A DNA stretch of 49,102 nt, taken from Proteobacteria bacterium UBA7415. GTDB taxonomy: Bacteria > Pseudomonadota > Gammaproteobacteria > Arenicellales > Arenicellaceae. The notes beneath the pieces are model-generated. The model searched no databases. It saw only the letters and a list, made by a program, of their open reading frames with translations, and was not told the DNA's origin. Shown in pieces: positions 36,608-45,203 of this stretch. Numbering within the stretch: position 1 is the first letter of the stretch; each line of letters starts with the position of its first letter. The stretch is from positions 1 to 49,102 of the forward strand of contig DKML01000002.1 in assembly GCA_002470515.1 (NCBI GenBank). Direction: 5' to 3'. The position numbers and the translations under genes are program-made.

Positions 36608-38077
36608 TTACTCAATACCCGCTTGCTGAATTAGCAAGAAATACGCCGCAGTACCCTTTACCAAGTTACTAATCGCTACTCGTTCGTTAGTACCGTGAAA
36701 ACCACTTAAGTCCTCTGAGTTAACCACCATGTACTGGAACCGATACGAATCATCCGCAATCTGGCTATAGTGCTTGGTGTCTGTGCCGCCCATAGTAATC
36801 CCAGGCACAACGACCACGTCGCCATACACTTGCTGGGTCACTCGCTTTAACAGAGCAAATGCGTCGTTCTCCCAAGACGATACAGGTGACGCTAAACTGG
36901 GTTCTTGGTCTTGATGGAGCTTAATTTCCACGCGCTCATCATCAATAACTTTAGTTAGGTGCGCCACGATATCGGCCGCCGTATCACGCGGATGCAGCCT
37001 AAAGTTAACCGTAGCCACAGCCGTTGGTGTGATTACGTTCACCTTTACGCCCGCTCTCACAATGGTTGGCGCTGTCGTTGTTCGTTGCATAGCATTGCCA
37101 CTGGGTGATTTGCCTAACTGGCTTTCTAATAATCCGCCAAACAGCCACTTATTAGCTGCAAGCATTCTTAAAACAAAACCGCCCTCTTTCGCTATACCAT
37201 CGATCATCTCTTCGCCGATTCCATCAATGCCACCTGACATTGGGTTCTGACGAATCTTAACCAAAGCTTGCGCCAAGATATCTACGGCAACCTCTTTCTC
37301 TGGCATAGACGAATGACCGCCAGGACCATGTGCTACTAAGTCATAGTTAGCCCAGCCTTTCTCAGCCACGTTAATCGGAGCCATTAATTTCGCAATACCG
37401 GGTACCACCCCATCGGTAACAAACGAGCCTTCGTCTAAAGACCACGCCAATTGCACGCCCTGTGAGCGTAAATGCTCGGTAATGCCTTTAGCGCCCAAAT
37501 TACCACCGACCTCTTCATCGTGCCCAAAACTCAGATAAATAGTGCGCTCAGGCGTAAATCCTTGCTCTATGAGCAGTGTTACAGCCTCTAACATGGCTAT
37601 GACACCACTTTTATCATCCAAAGCACCTCGGCCCCACACATAACCACCAGTAACCGTTCCGGAGAATGGTGGGTAGCTCCAATCACCCTCAGAGCCAGGC
37701 GCTATGGGCACTACGTCATAGTGCGCGGTCAATAGAATCGGTTTTAGATCAGTGTTGCTGCCAGCCCAGGTAAATAACATGGAATGTTCAGCAATGAGCT
37801 CTAAGCCCAGTTGCTCATGCACTTCGGGATACGTTTCGCGCGTCCAAGCCACATACTCTGCAAACGGCGCAGTCTCTTGAGTTTCAGGGTCACCGGTGGA
37901 AACTGTCTGTATCTGAATAGCGCGAGACATATTCTGTACGACGCGTTCTTCGTCAACGTCAACGCTGACCATCTCTGGCAACTCGCTAGATGCGCCGCTA
38001 AAGCTTAAGGTTCTAACCAATAAAACGGCAATGAGTAGGCATAGCACTAGACCGAGAGATAAGAGAATTTTACGCAT
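36608..38077 (-). CDS. M20-family metallopeptidase, membrane anchored (carboxypeptidase S-like)
   Basis: From the ATG at 38077 the protein has 489 residues and starts with an uncleaved-looking hydrophobic anchor (ILLSLGLVLCLLIAVLLVRTL). The M20 zinc peptidase residues are visible: TAHYDVVPIAPG, WGRGALDDKSG, SFGHDEEVGG and, near the C-terminus, GMGG-like VPGITMGGTDTKHYS. The dimerisation domain (GPGGHSSMPEKEVAVDILAQ) is complete. It resembles the yeast Cps1 and PM20D1 branch, which handles acylated amino acids or peptides. It is predicted to face the periplasm. The longer GTG start at 38125 has weaker support. Confidence 0.9.
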   Translation of the reverse strand: MRKILLSLGLVLCLLIAVLLVRTLSFSGASSELPEMVSVDVDEERVVQNMSRAIQIQTVSTGDPETQETAPFAEYVAWTRETYPEVHEQLGLELIAEHSMLFTWAGSNTDLKPILLTAHYDVVPIAPGSEGDWSYPPFSGTVTGGYVWGRGALDDKSGVIAMLEAVTLLIEQGFTPERTIYLSFGHDEEVGGNLGAKGITEHLRSQGVQLAWSLDEGSFVTDGVVPGIAKLMAPINVAEKGWANYDLVAHGPGGHSSMPEKEVAVDILAQALVKIRQNPMSGGIDGIGEEMIDGIAKEGGFVLRMLAANKWLFGGLLESQLGKSPSGNAMQRTTTAPTIVRAGVKVNVITPTAVATVNFRLHPRDTAADIVAHLTKVIDDERVEIKLHQDQEPSLASPVSSWENDAFALLKRVTQQVYGDVVVVPGITMGGTDTKHYSQIADDSYRFQYMVVNSEDLSGFHGTNERVAISNLVKGTAAYFLLIQQAGIE

Positions 38078-38169
38078 CTGAGAGTTGTGAATATGTTTGT
38101 TTGAATTGAGTAATGATACGCCCACAAGTTGACTAGGTACATGTGGGCTTTTACTTACGTCATGATTAT

Positions 38170-38568
38170 TTACTTTTTGTAAACAATCATCCTAAGAACG
38201 ATAAATGTGGCGAGTAGATAGACTCCCGTTGCAACGTGCTTTAGCACCACGCCGAGTGGTGCGTGTGCTTGGTGAGCAAGATAGCCATCGGCAATTGGCA
38301 TAATCAGGCCGAACAGTGCGCACCACATCAACGCTTTAAAATGACGTGTTAGCAATAGGTATGAGAGTACTAAAGTGATAAAAAGAGTTCGCGAACCATA
38401 TATCTGAACCCAGTCTAGGTCATTCAGTGTAAATAGTTCTGTACCCCTAACCGTTGCAAACTCTGACGGTGCAACAAACGAAAGCACTCCGTAGGACGCT
38501 TGAATAAGAATCATTAGTAAAACAAGAACAAAGCCTGTTGTTTCTATACGGCGATTTTTATTGTTCAT
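38170..38568 (-). CDS. DUF4267-like small integral membrane protein
   Basis: The 132-residue protein has four predicted membrane segments. The motif YGSRTLFITLVLSYLLL, then LMWCALFGLIMPIADGYLAHQ and LKHVATGVYLLATFIVLRM, is characteristic of the DUF4267 type. A GGAAA box lies in front of the ATG. It stands alone between the M20 peptidase gene and the interrupted gdhA, all on the minus strand. Function is unknown. Confidence 0.8.
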   Translation of the reverse strand: MNNKNRRIETTGFVLVLLMILIQASYGVLSFVAPSEFATVRGTELFTLNDLDWVQIYGSRTLFITLVLSYLLLTRHFKALMWCALFGLIMPIADGYLAHQAHAPLGVVLKHVATGVYLLATFIVLRMIVYKK

Positions 38569-38655
38569 ATTATTTTCCTTGGTATATCTATCCGTTGAAA
38601 ATTAAGCTATCCAAGGCAGATATTGTGTGCAAATTGAACACGCAAAAAAAAGCTT

Positions 38656-40011
38656 TTACATTACGCCATACGCCAACATCGCATCAGCCACTTTAATGAA
38701 GCCTGCAACGTTTGCGCCTTTCACATAATCGATTTGCCCATTACCACGATCGTTCTCGCCGTAATTAACGCAGCTCGTATGGATACCCGTCATGATTTTA
38801 CGTAAGCGTCCGTCTAGCTCATCACGATCCCAAGATAAACGCATGCTGTTTTGCGTCATTTCAAGGCCTGATACCGCTACACCACCCGCATTCGCTGCTT
38901 TACTTGGCGCGAACAGAACGCCCGCATCAAGGAACGCATCTATCGCTGCTTTGTAACTTGGCATGTTGGCACCTTCGCAAACAGCAGAAACACCGTTTTT
39001 GATCATTATTTTTGCATCATCTTCGGTGATCTCGTTTTGCGTTGCGCATGGGAAGGCGATATCGCCTGTAACTCCCCAAGGACGTTTGCCTTCGTGGAAC
39101 TCAGCGCCAAACTCTTTTGCGTATTCCGAAATTCGGCCGCGTTTAACGCCTTTCAGCTCTTTAATAAACTCTAGCTTCTCTGCATCAATACCGTTCTTGT
39201 CATAAATAAAGCCTGAAGAATCAGACATTGTTACTACCTTGGAGCCAAGCTGAGTCGCTTTTTCGCACGTGTACTGCGCAACGTTGCCTGATCCAGAAAC
39301 AATGGCTATTTGTCCTTCTAGCGATTTTTTATGTTGGGTCATCATGTCTTCAGCCATGTACACGCAACCATAACCTGTCGCTTCTGTACGGATTTGACTA
39401 CCACCGTACTCAAGGCCTTTACCCGTTAGGATGCCAACAAACTCATTTTTTAAGCGTTTGTACTGGCCGAACATGTAGCTGATTTCGCGAGCGCCAACAC
39501 CAATGTCGCCAGCAGGGACGTCTGTGTGAGGACCAATATGGCGAAATAGCTCCGTCATGAAGGCTTGGCAGAAGTGCATAACCTCGCGGTCTGACTTACC
39601 TTGTGGGTTAAAGTCAGCACCACCTTTACCGCCGCCCATAGGCAAACCGGTTAAGCTGTTTTTAAACGTTTGCTCAAAAGCTAAGAACTTAAAAATGCTT
39701 GCTGTAACGTTTTTATGAAAACGTAAACCGCCTTTATATGGGCCAATGGCATTGTTACATTGAATTCGGTAACCGCGATTAACGCGCACATTGCCTTCAT
39801 CATCTTACCACGCAACTCGAAAACTAATAATTCGATCTGGCTCACACATACGCTCCAAAATCCGCGCGTCTTTGTACTTTGGCTTGTCGTCTATGTAAGG
39901 CAGTATCGTTGCCGCTACCTCTTCTACCGCTTGTTGAAACTCAATCTCACCTGGGTTTCTTCGTTCTAGGCCATGCATGAATTCTTGTAAAACTTGATCG
40001 CTTTTAGACAT
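38656..40011 (-). pseudogene. gdhA: NADP-type glutamate dehydrogenase interrupted by an in-frame TAA
   Basis: Glutamate dehydrogenase makes glutamate from 2-oxoglutarate and ammonium. The reading frame from the ATG at 40011 (AGAGG ribosome binding site) to 38656 is 452 codons, the full family length, and is in one frame throughout, but codon 69 is TAA (39805-39807). Residues run ERMCEPDRIISFRVAW, stop, DDEGNVRVNRGYRI, exactly where relatives have one extra residue between W and DD. Beyond it the protein is complete: IGPYKGGLRFH, the catalytic Lys in LPMGGGKGGADF, and VSGSGNVAQYT for NADP binding. One G-to-T or C-to-T change from GAA or CAA would suffice. Pseudogene, readthrough, or sequence error are the options. 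Confidence 0.88.
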
Positions 40012-40572
40012 ATTATTGATCCTCTGGTAGTTATTTTTTCGATTATTATTTTTTATTCCAAGTGGTGTCTGGGATTCGTTGAAATTGAAACTAAGTTCGA
40101 ACCTGTTTAGATATTTTAGCGATTCATCAGCGGGCGAGAGCGAATTTCAATTGTCTAGAACTAGCTGACATTTGTTCAGTTCAACTCAAGATTGACGAGT
40201 ATAGAAAGAGAATTGCGTTGTTTGGCTTGCAGGTCGCTTGTTTTGAGCTCATGTTCAAACAAAAACATGTTCAAGAATGTGAGAAACAAAATTCAATTCG
40301 AATGCGATCGCGAACCAACAGATCGTGCGCGAGACGAATACAATAAGACCGATTAGTGGTAGTTATGCAAGTTACTAACTTGAGCGGAAAAACTCTTGTA
40401 CAAGCCAGAGCAATAGATTTAGCGGGTAGACTAGACTCTAGGGTCTGGGGTGGCTAAATCACTTACCTCATGCGCATGGGGTTTAGTGAGTTTACCAAGT
40501 AAAAAAAATCCGCATAATCGTATTAGTAACGAGTTATGCGGACTAAGTCAAAAACCTTAAACGAAAACCGAT
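40012..40572. other. metK-gdhA intergenic region with several dyads
   Basis: This 561-nt gap has no coding frame. Next to metK it holds a terminator (40502-40542) and a long imperfect dyad (40455-40493) around the palindrome CATGCGCATG. Further along lie CAAGTT-ACT-AACTTG (40368-40382) and the perfect palindrome CTTGTACAAG (40395-40404). The left end is the gdhA upstream region; no convincing promoter was identified there. Confidence 0.5.
40502..40542 (-). terminator. Rho-independent terminator after metK
   Basis: TCCGCATAA (40509-40517) and TTATGCGGA (40534-40542) form a perfect 9-bp stem, extended by TCG/CGA with one bulge. On the minus strand the stem is followed by seven T (A-run at 40502-40508). 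It starts 30 nt past the metK stop. Confidence 0.85.
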
Positions 40573-41823
40573 CTAAGTCAGCGCAACTTTAATTTGATCA
40601 ATATAATTTAGCTCTTCCCACGGGAAAAGCTTAACTTTCATTGAGACCGTCTCGCCATTGGGCGATGTAAAGGTTTTTTCTACTTCTTCACACTTTCTGC
40701 CCATGTGGCCATAGGCAGCGGTTTCAGAATAGATGGGTGTTCTTAGATTAAACCGAGTTTCGATTGAATAGGGCTTCATATCAAACACGTCCATCAACTT
40801 CGCTGCAATTTCTCCATCAGAAAGCTCTACAGTCGACGTTCCATACGTATTGACATATAAACCCATCGGCTCAGCCACACCGATCGCATACGCAACCTGA
40901 ACGAGCGCCTCATCAGCAACACCGGCAGCGACCAAGTTTTTGGCAATGTGCCGTGTAGCATAAGCAGCGGAACGATCTACTTTGCTGGGGTCTTTACCAG
41001 AGAATGCACCTCCACCATGTGCTCCTTTGCCGCCGTAGGTATCTACAATAATCTTACGGCCTGTAAGACCAGTATCTCCATGAGGCCCGCCAATAACAAA
41101 AATACCAGTAGGATTAATGTGGTATTTGATTTGATCATTGAACAACGCTTGAGTTTCAGCGGGTAAGAGCGCTTTAACCCGTGGAATCAAAATATTAACG
41201 ATGTCGGTCTTAATTTTTGCCAACATGTTTTCTTCAGTATCAAACGCATCATGCTGAGTAGAGACAACGATCGCCTCTATTCTGATTGGTTTATTGTTAT
41301 CGTCGTATTCAATGGTTACTTGAGATTTAGAATCAGGACGTAAGTACTTGATCTCGTTGCATTCTCTTCGGAGTTCAGCCAGCTCCTTAAGTAGAATATG
41401 CGAAATATCGAGGGGCAGAGGCATGTAGTTTTCTGTTTCATTGGTGGCATAACCAAACATCATCCCTTGGTCGCCAGCGCCCTGCTCTTCTTTGTTAACT
41501 TTGTCCACGCCCTGGCTAATGTCAGGTGACTGCTCATGTATCGCCGAAAACACGCCGCAGCTATTGCCGTCAAACATATACTCGCCTTTATCGTATCCAA
41601 TCTTATTGATCACATCTCTGGCGATAGATTGAACATCAAGATAAGCGTTTGAGTTTACTTCGCCAGCGAGCACAACTTGCCCGGTCGTAACGAGGGTTTC
41701 ACAAGCAACTTTTGACTCTTTATCAAAAGCTAAAAAGTTATCAATAAGCGCGTCTGAAATTTGATCGGCTACTTTATCTGGATGACCTTCAGAGACGGAT
41801 TCTGACGTAAATAGATATGGCAT
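40573..41823 (-). CDS. metK: S-adenosylmethionine synthetase, Bacteroidota type
   Basis: MetK makes S-adenosylmethionine from methionine and ATP. All family signatures are present: [52 protein letters not shown] and [19 protein letters not shown]. At 416 residues it is about 30 longer than usual gammaproteobacterial MetK (about 384). Details such as the start [27 protein letters not shown], the inserted [22 protein letters not shown] region, and [17 protein letters not shown] near the end match my memory of Bacteroidota MetK. This points to replacement of the native gene by transfer. Terminator and promoter candidates flank it, so it is a single-gene unit. Confidence 0.96.
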   Translation of the reverse strand: MPYLFTSESVSEGHPDKVADQISDALIDNFLAFDKESKVACETLVTTGQVVLAGEVNSNAYLDVQSIARDVINKIGYDKGEYMFDGNSCGVFSAIHEQSPDISQGVDKVNKEEQGAGDQGMMFGYATNETENYMPLPLDISHILLKELAELRRECNEIKYLRPDSKSQVTIEYDDNNKPIRIEAIVVSTQHDAFDTEENMLAKIKTDIVNILIPRVKALLPAETQALFNDQIKYHINPTGIFVIGGPHGDTGLTGRKIIVDTYGGKGAHGGGAFSGKDPSKVDRSAAYATRHIAKNLVAAGVADEALVQVAYAIGVAEPMGLYVNTYGTSTVELSDGEIAAKLMDVFDMKPYSIETRFNLRTPIYSETAAYGHMGRKCEEVEKTFTSPNGETVSMKVKLFPWEELNYIDQIKVALT

Positions 41824-41872
41824 ATTTAGATTAGTTATTGGTTGGTTATAAAGCTGGTGGTTGACTGTGATG

Positions 41873-41878
41873 ATTATA
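41873..41878 (-). promoter_or_regulatory. Probable -10 box of the metK promoter
   Basis: A perfect TATAAT lies on the minus strand at 41873-41878, about 50 nt upstream of the metK ATG. The best -35 is GACATA with an 18-bp spacer, which is weak. Between them AGACGCTA only partly resembles a MetJ box. Confidence 0.45.
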
Positions 41879-41955
41879 TAAAACTAGCGTCTCGAATATG
41901 TCATTGAATTAACCTGGGCAACTCCCTTCACCTTCATTATTCAAACAACTTTTTG

Positions 41956-41975
41956 TGGGAATTTATCAATTCCCA
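41956..41975. promoter_or_regulatory. Perfect 8-bp hairpin upstream of metK
   Basis: TGGGAATT (41956-41963) and AATTCCCA (41968-41975) enclose TATC. No T-run follows on either strand. It lies about 80 nt upstream of the metK -10 box, so an upstream operator is more likely than a terminator or riboswitch. Confidence 0.4.
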
Positions 41976-42478
41976 GAGCCCACTCAAAACAAGCGCAAAC
42001 CTTACTAGGGGAATCAAGAGTCGGACGCGCGGCGCATTATGACACTCGTTCAATAAGAATTAAAGACATCAAGGTCGTATTCCTCAAATCTAGCCTATTG
42101 CATTGGGCGCGGGCACTGAAGCAACAAAACTAAAAATGTGACAATCAAATGTGACTTATGATGTTGGCATAATAGTTAAGAGAGAAAAATATTGATCTTC
42201 AGGCAAAATTCTCCGACCCAGGCCCAGTTTTGACCTTTAGTAACTACAAAAACCGGAGTACAGAAAATGGAATCGGACACACCATCGGATGAGCTGGCGT
42301 GATGCTGATTTTGTGAGGTCTGGACTCCTTCCTACTGGCATTCAATATGTGCCCATGACGACGAATGCGCAGACCGAAAAAAACTTGAAGTTCCCAACTA
42401 TTCGCCAGCCCCTAATTGGTGGTTGACTCACCCGTTAGCTAGTTACAAAAATTCACAAAACAGAGTAAGTAAATGACA

Positions 42479-43711
42479 CTAGAGGCAAATATTAGTTACG
42501 TTCCCATTGCTCGCCTTAAGTACAACACACAATTCGTCGTCAAGCCTGACAAGAGTAATATTTTTATTAATGTGTGGCATGTTACTGTCTAGCAATGTGG
42601 CCTGCTCCAAATCAATGGTGGTGCCATTGTCTGAGTAGAATCCGAAGGGCTCGTATTGATCGCACCCTGCTAGGCAAAAATATGCGAGTGCCAAAGTTGA
42701 GCCTTCTACCTTTGGAATCGTAAGTCGGTAGTCGTAAAAAGACATGCCTTCACCGATGAAGACAGAAGTGAGTCCAGCGGTAGAGTTTGAGACCAAATCA
42801 CCTACTAAGACGTAGATAAGAGTCCCGCCTAATGGAGCAAGGTCGTTGCCTGGCAGAGCAATTCTTCCGCTGATTGGATCACCAACTATTAACGTTAGAT
42901 CGATGTCTGTGTGAGCTTCAGTTCCAGTAAGTGGAGTAGCCAAATCAGCATCAAAAACGGATTCAGTAGTATTGTAGTAACCGGTGGCGACATAATCCGA
43001 ACAGTCAAAACAGTTATAACCTACAATTACTTGGCTAGATGCTAAAACGTCTATTGCTTGAGAATACAAAATCTCATTAGTACCCGCTGCAATAGTGACC
43101 GAAACATCTTCTAGAAAACCTCGAAATTGGTCCGACAGAGTAACCACAATATCAAGGCCGCCAACTGGAGCAGTTTCTGCATTAGGTAATTTCACAACAC
43201 CGCTCACAGAAACCTCGGTATATTCAGAGGCATCGAAATTCAGCGTAACGTTACCTGTCTCACCGTCATAGCCATCCACAGCTATGTAATAGGTTGCTGA
43301 TTGAGTTGGAATAAAACTCACTCTGCTCTGGTTACCATTTTCGGCATCATCATTGAAACCAATTTGGGTAAGACCATCTAACGCGGAGCCAGTGTACACA
43401 GCAAGCGCTGTATCAAAGTCACTTCCGAAAGTATTAAAGAATGCTTCATTCGCAGTGGAAGCTACCCAGGCATACCAAATCGATGCCGACGGTGTTCAGA
43501 ACACACCATGATAAGGTTCATTTACTTCTGAGCTGGCATCAACATTAGAACCACTGGTTGTGCCACTTACACCGGTAAGCTCTATTGCATTCGCAAAATT
43601 ATCGTTTACTGGCGGAGCCGCAATTGAAAGTGTTTGGATACCTAACAACAAAAACAAGAGAACTACTATTTTCAAAGCACTTACGTTGAAACTAATTTTT
43701 AGCGAATTCAT
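42479..43711 (-). pseudogene. Secreted PPC-domain protein interrupted by an in-frame TGA
   Basis: Starting at the ATG at 43711, a signal peptide (IVVLLFLLLGIQTLSIAA) is followed by PPVNDNFANAIELTGVSG, typical of secreted proteins with a bacterial pre-peptidase C-terminal (PPC) jelly-roll domain. Codon 72 is TGA (43496-43498). The same frame continues SASIWYAWVASTANEAFFNT, SDFDTALAVYTGSALDGLTQ and YYIAVDGYDGETGNVTL, clearly the rest of the PPC domain, then two beta-rich repeat-like regions with paired cysteines (CFDCSDYV, CLAGCDQY). One base change, for example TGG to TGA, explains the break. The intact product would be about 410 residues and extracellular. Its role is unknown; adhesion or polymer binding is a guess. 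Confidence 0.75.
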
Positions 43712-43744
43712 AAACCTACCATATATGTGATTACTCAGGACCAA

Positions 43745-44165
43745 ACCTAATCAGTACTGCCCGAGGCTTAAAAGCCAAGGAGCCCTCGTCTCAACAAGCT
43801 TTAGACTACCGAATACCAAGTATTTCATTAGAGCATTTTTATAGTTTGCCTGTCACTCATTATGAACACCCAACGCAAGCGTTACGGTTCTTTTGATACG
43901 AAAGCTCCTTTTATACTATCGTTGTAGCATAGGCAATCAAAAACCAATTACCGGTTAAGTGAGCATCTTACAAGCTTAAAATAAGACGATGTTAATCGAA
44001 TGTTAGAGCTGAGATGTTGCAGAGGTTAGTAAAATACAGTCGCATTGACTGCCTACGCTATTTTCGGTCTAATAGCCATGAATCATCCCCAATTAAAACT
44101 AACGAATTCTTTTTAAGTCCGTATAAGTGGACTGAAGAAATTGCTTAACTAGAGTGATTTAGCTG
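43745..44165. other. Divergent region between PPC gene and glycosyltransferase gene
   Basis: This gap has no coding frame. It includes a plausible plus-strand promoter (44045-44073) and a small dyad AGTCC-N8-GGACT at 44116-44133 in the predicted leader of the glycosyltransferase gene. The rest shows nothing recognisable. Confidence 0.45.
44045..44073 (+). promoter_or_regulatory. Promoter candidate for the glycosyltransferase gene
   Basis: TTGACT (44045-44050) is separated by 17 bp from TCTAAT (44068-44073). It would give a leader of about 85 nt before the TTG start at 44166. Confidence 0.5.
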
Positions 44166-45059
44166 TTGAATCAAACCACTTCGAGAGAAACCAAAATTAG
44201 CAACTATTACATTACGTGCTCTGGAAAAACGGATGGCATTGGCGCTCAAGCACAAGCCATTTTTTCTACTATGTTGTTTGCTCAGGAATCTGGTATCAGG
44301 TATGTCCATACGCCATTCATCAGTGTTGCGCACGATCAACCAAGCGAGGAATGGGAGTGCTTTTTTAACCTAGGGCAAGACGAATTAGCGTTAGCTGATT
44401 CGAATGTAACCAGTTTACCTGTGCTCAGTGTCAACCAGCCATCTACTGATCTAGAACCAGACACCTTGTATGCGATACCGCATTGTCATTCTTTTGCCGA
44501 TTTGAGCAATAACGTTAATGGATATTCGAGATTAAAGGACAAGTTTCTTACAAAATATCATGCTTCGTCAAAGAAAGCCTATGGGTCGTTTTATAGGCAA
44601 GGAAAAGTAAATATTGCCATTCACGTACGGCGAGGTGACGTTTCTGCCAACAGCTTCAGGCATACTGATAACGTGTACTATCGATCTTTGCTAAACAGCC
44701 TAACGCTAATAATGGATGATTTGAAAACAGATGTGTCAATCCATCTATATTCTCAGGGAGCCCTAGATCAATTCAGTGATTTAGATGGTCTGGATGTGAG
44801 CTATCACTTGGATGAGTGCCCATTTTCAGCCTTCGTCAACATGGTATCTGCTGACATATTGATTACGGCAAAAAGCTCGTTTAGCTATTGCGCAGCACTT
44901 CTTTCAAAAGGAATAATAATTTACGAGCCGTTTTGGCATACCCCAATAGATGATTGGATCATCGCAACTCAAATTGAAAAAAGCACTGAAACGCGGTTTG
45001 ATAAAACTAAGCTAAAAGAAAAAGTGCATAGATTGCTAGGGTCAGGCGCGCAGACGTAA
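44166..45059 (+). CDS. Fucosyltransferase-like GT-B glycosyltransferase
   Basis: The 297-residue protein has the IAIHVRRGDVS motif (His153, Arg155, Arg156, Asp158) of the GDP-fucose-binding fold found in NodZ/FUT8-type and GT11 fucosyltransferases. The opening YYITCSGKTDGIGAQAQAIF resembles the N-terminal glycine loop of that fold, and ADILITAKSSFSYCAALLSKG matches its sugar-nucleotide site. The start is TTG: an in-frame TAG lies six bases upstream and the first ATG is at codon 36, so TTG (or the adjoining CTG) must be used. Donor sugar is not certain. It may act with the other envelope or glycan genes of this island. Confidence 0.75.
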   Translation: MNQTTSRETKISNYYITCSGKTDGIGAQAQAIFSTMLFAQESGIRYVHTPFISVAHDQPSEEWECFFNLGQDELALADSNVTSLPVLSVNQPSTDLEPDTLYAIPHCHSFADLSNNVNGYSRLKDKFLTKYHASSKKAYGSFYRQGKVNIAIHVRRGDVSANSFRHTDNVYYRSLLNSLTLIMDDLKTDVSIHLYSQGALDQFSDLDGLDVSYHLDECPFSAFVNMVSADILITAKSSFSYCAALLSKGIIIYEPFWHTPIDDWIIATQIEKSTETRFDKTKLKEKVHRLLGSGAQT

Positions 45060-45203
45060 GCCATGACTTATTAGAACAACGGCTTACAGACGTATGTTCA
45101 GAGACAGAAACCGTGCATACCTCAGGGCACGAAACGGACGTTCAAATTAATTCGGAGCTGAACATTTCATTTGCAATGACATAAATGAGAGCGATATTTT
45201 GCT

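Larger units (their letters stand above)
41824..42478. other. Upstream region of metK, gene-poor
   Basis: This 655-nt stretch holds the metK promoter candidate, a perfect hairpin at 41956-41975, and two very short plus-strand frames at 42267-42302 (11 codons behind GGAG) and 42289-42426 (45 codons). These are too short and unlike known families to call as genes. The remainder shows nothing I can identify. Confidence 0.45.

Noticed and set aside
39805..39807. Recoding of stop codons, or selenocysteine at the PPC TGA
   Set aside because: TAA and TGA are both used as ordinary stops throughout the window; no selenocysteine insertion hairpin is evident after the TGA; the affected families are not selenoproteins.
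40094..40106. TTCGAAC sequence resembling a tRNA T-loop
   Set aside because: The flanking bases do not pair into a T-stem and no anticodon or acceptor arms are visible.
41850..41900. MetJ box or SAM riboswitch for metK
   Set aside because: Only a 5-of-8 match to a MetJ half-site (AGACG) is present and no tandem copy; the predicted leader of about 43 nt is too short for a SAM riboswitch.
42267..42426. Two tiny plus-strand frames behind a GGAG box (11 and 45 codons)
   Set aside because: They overlap out of frame, are very short and match no family I know. They could be a fragment of a lost gene, but I cannot support this.
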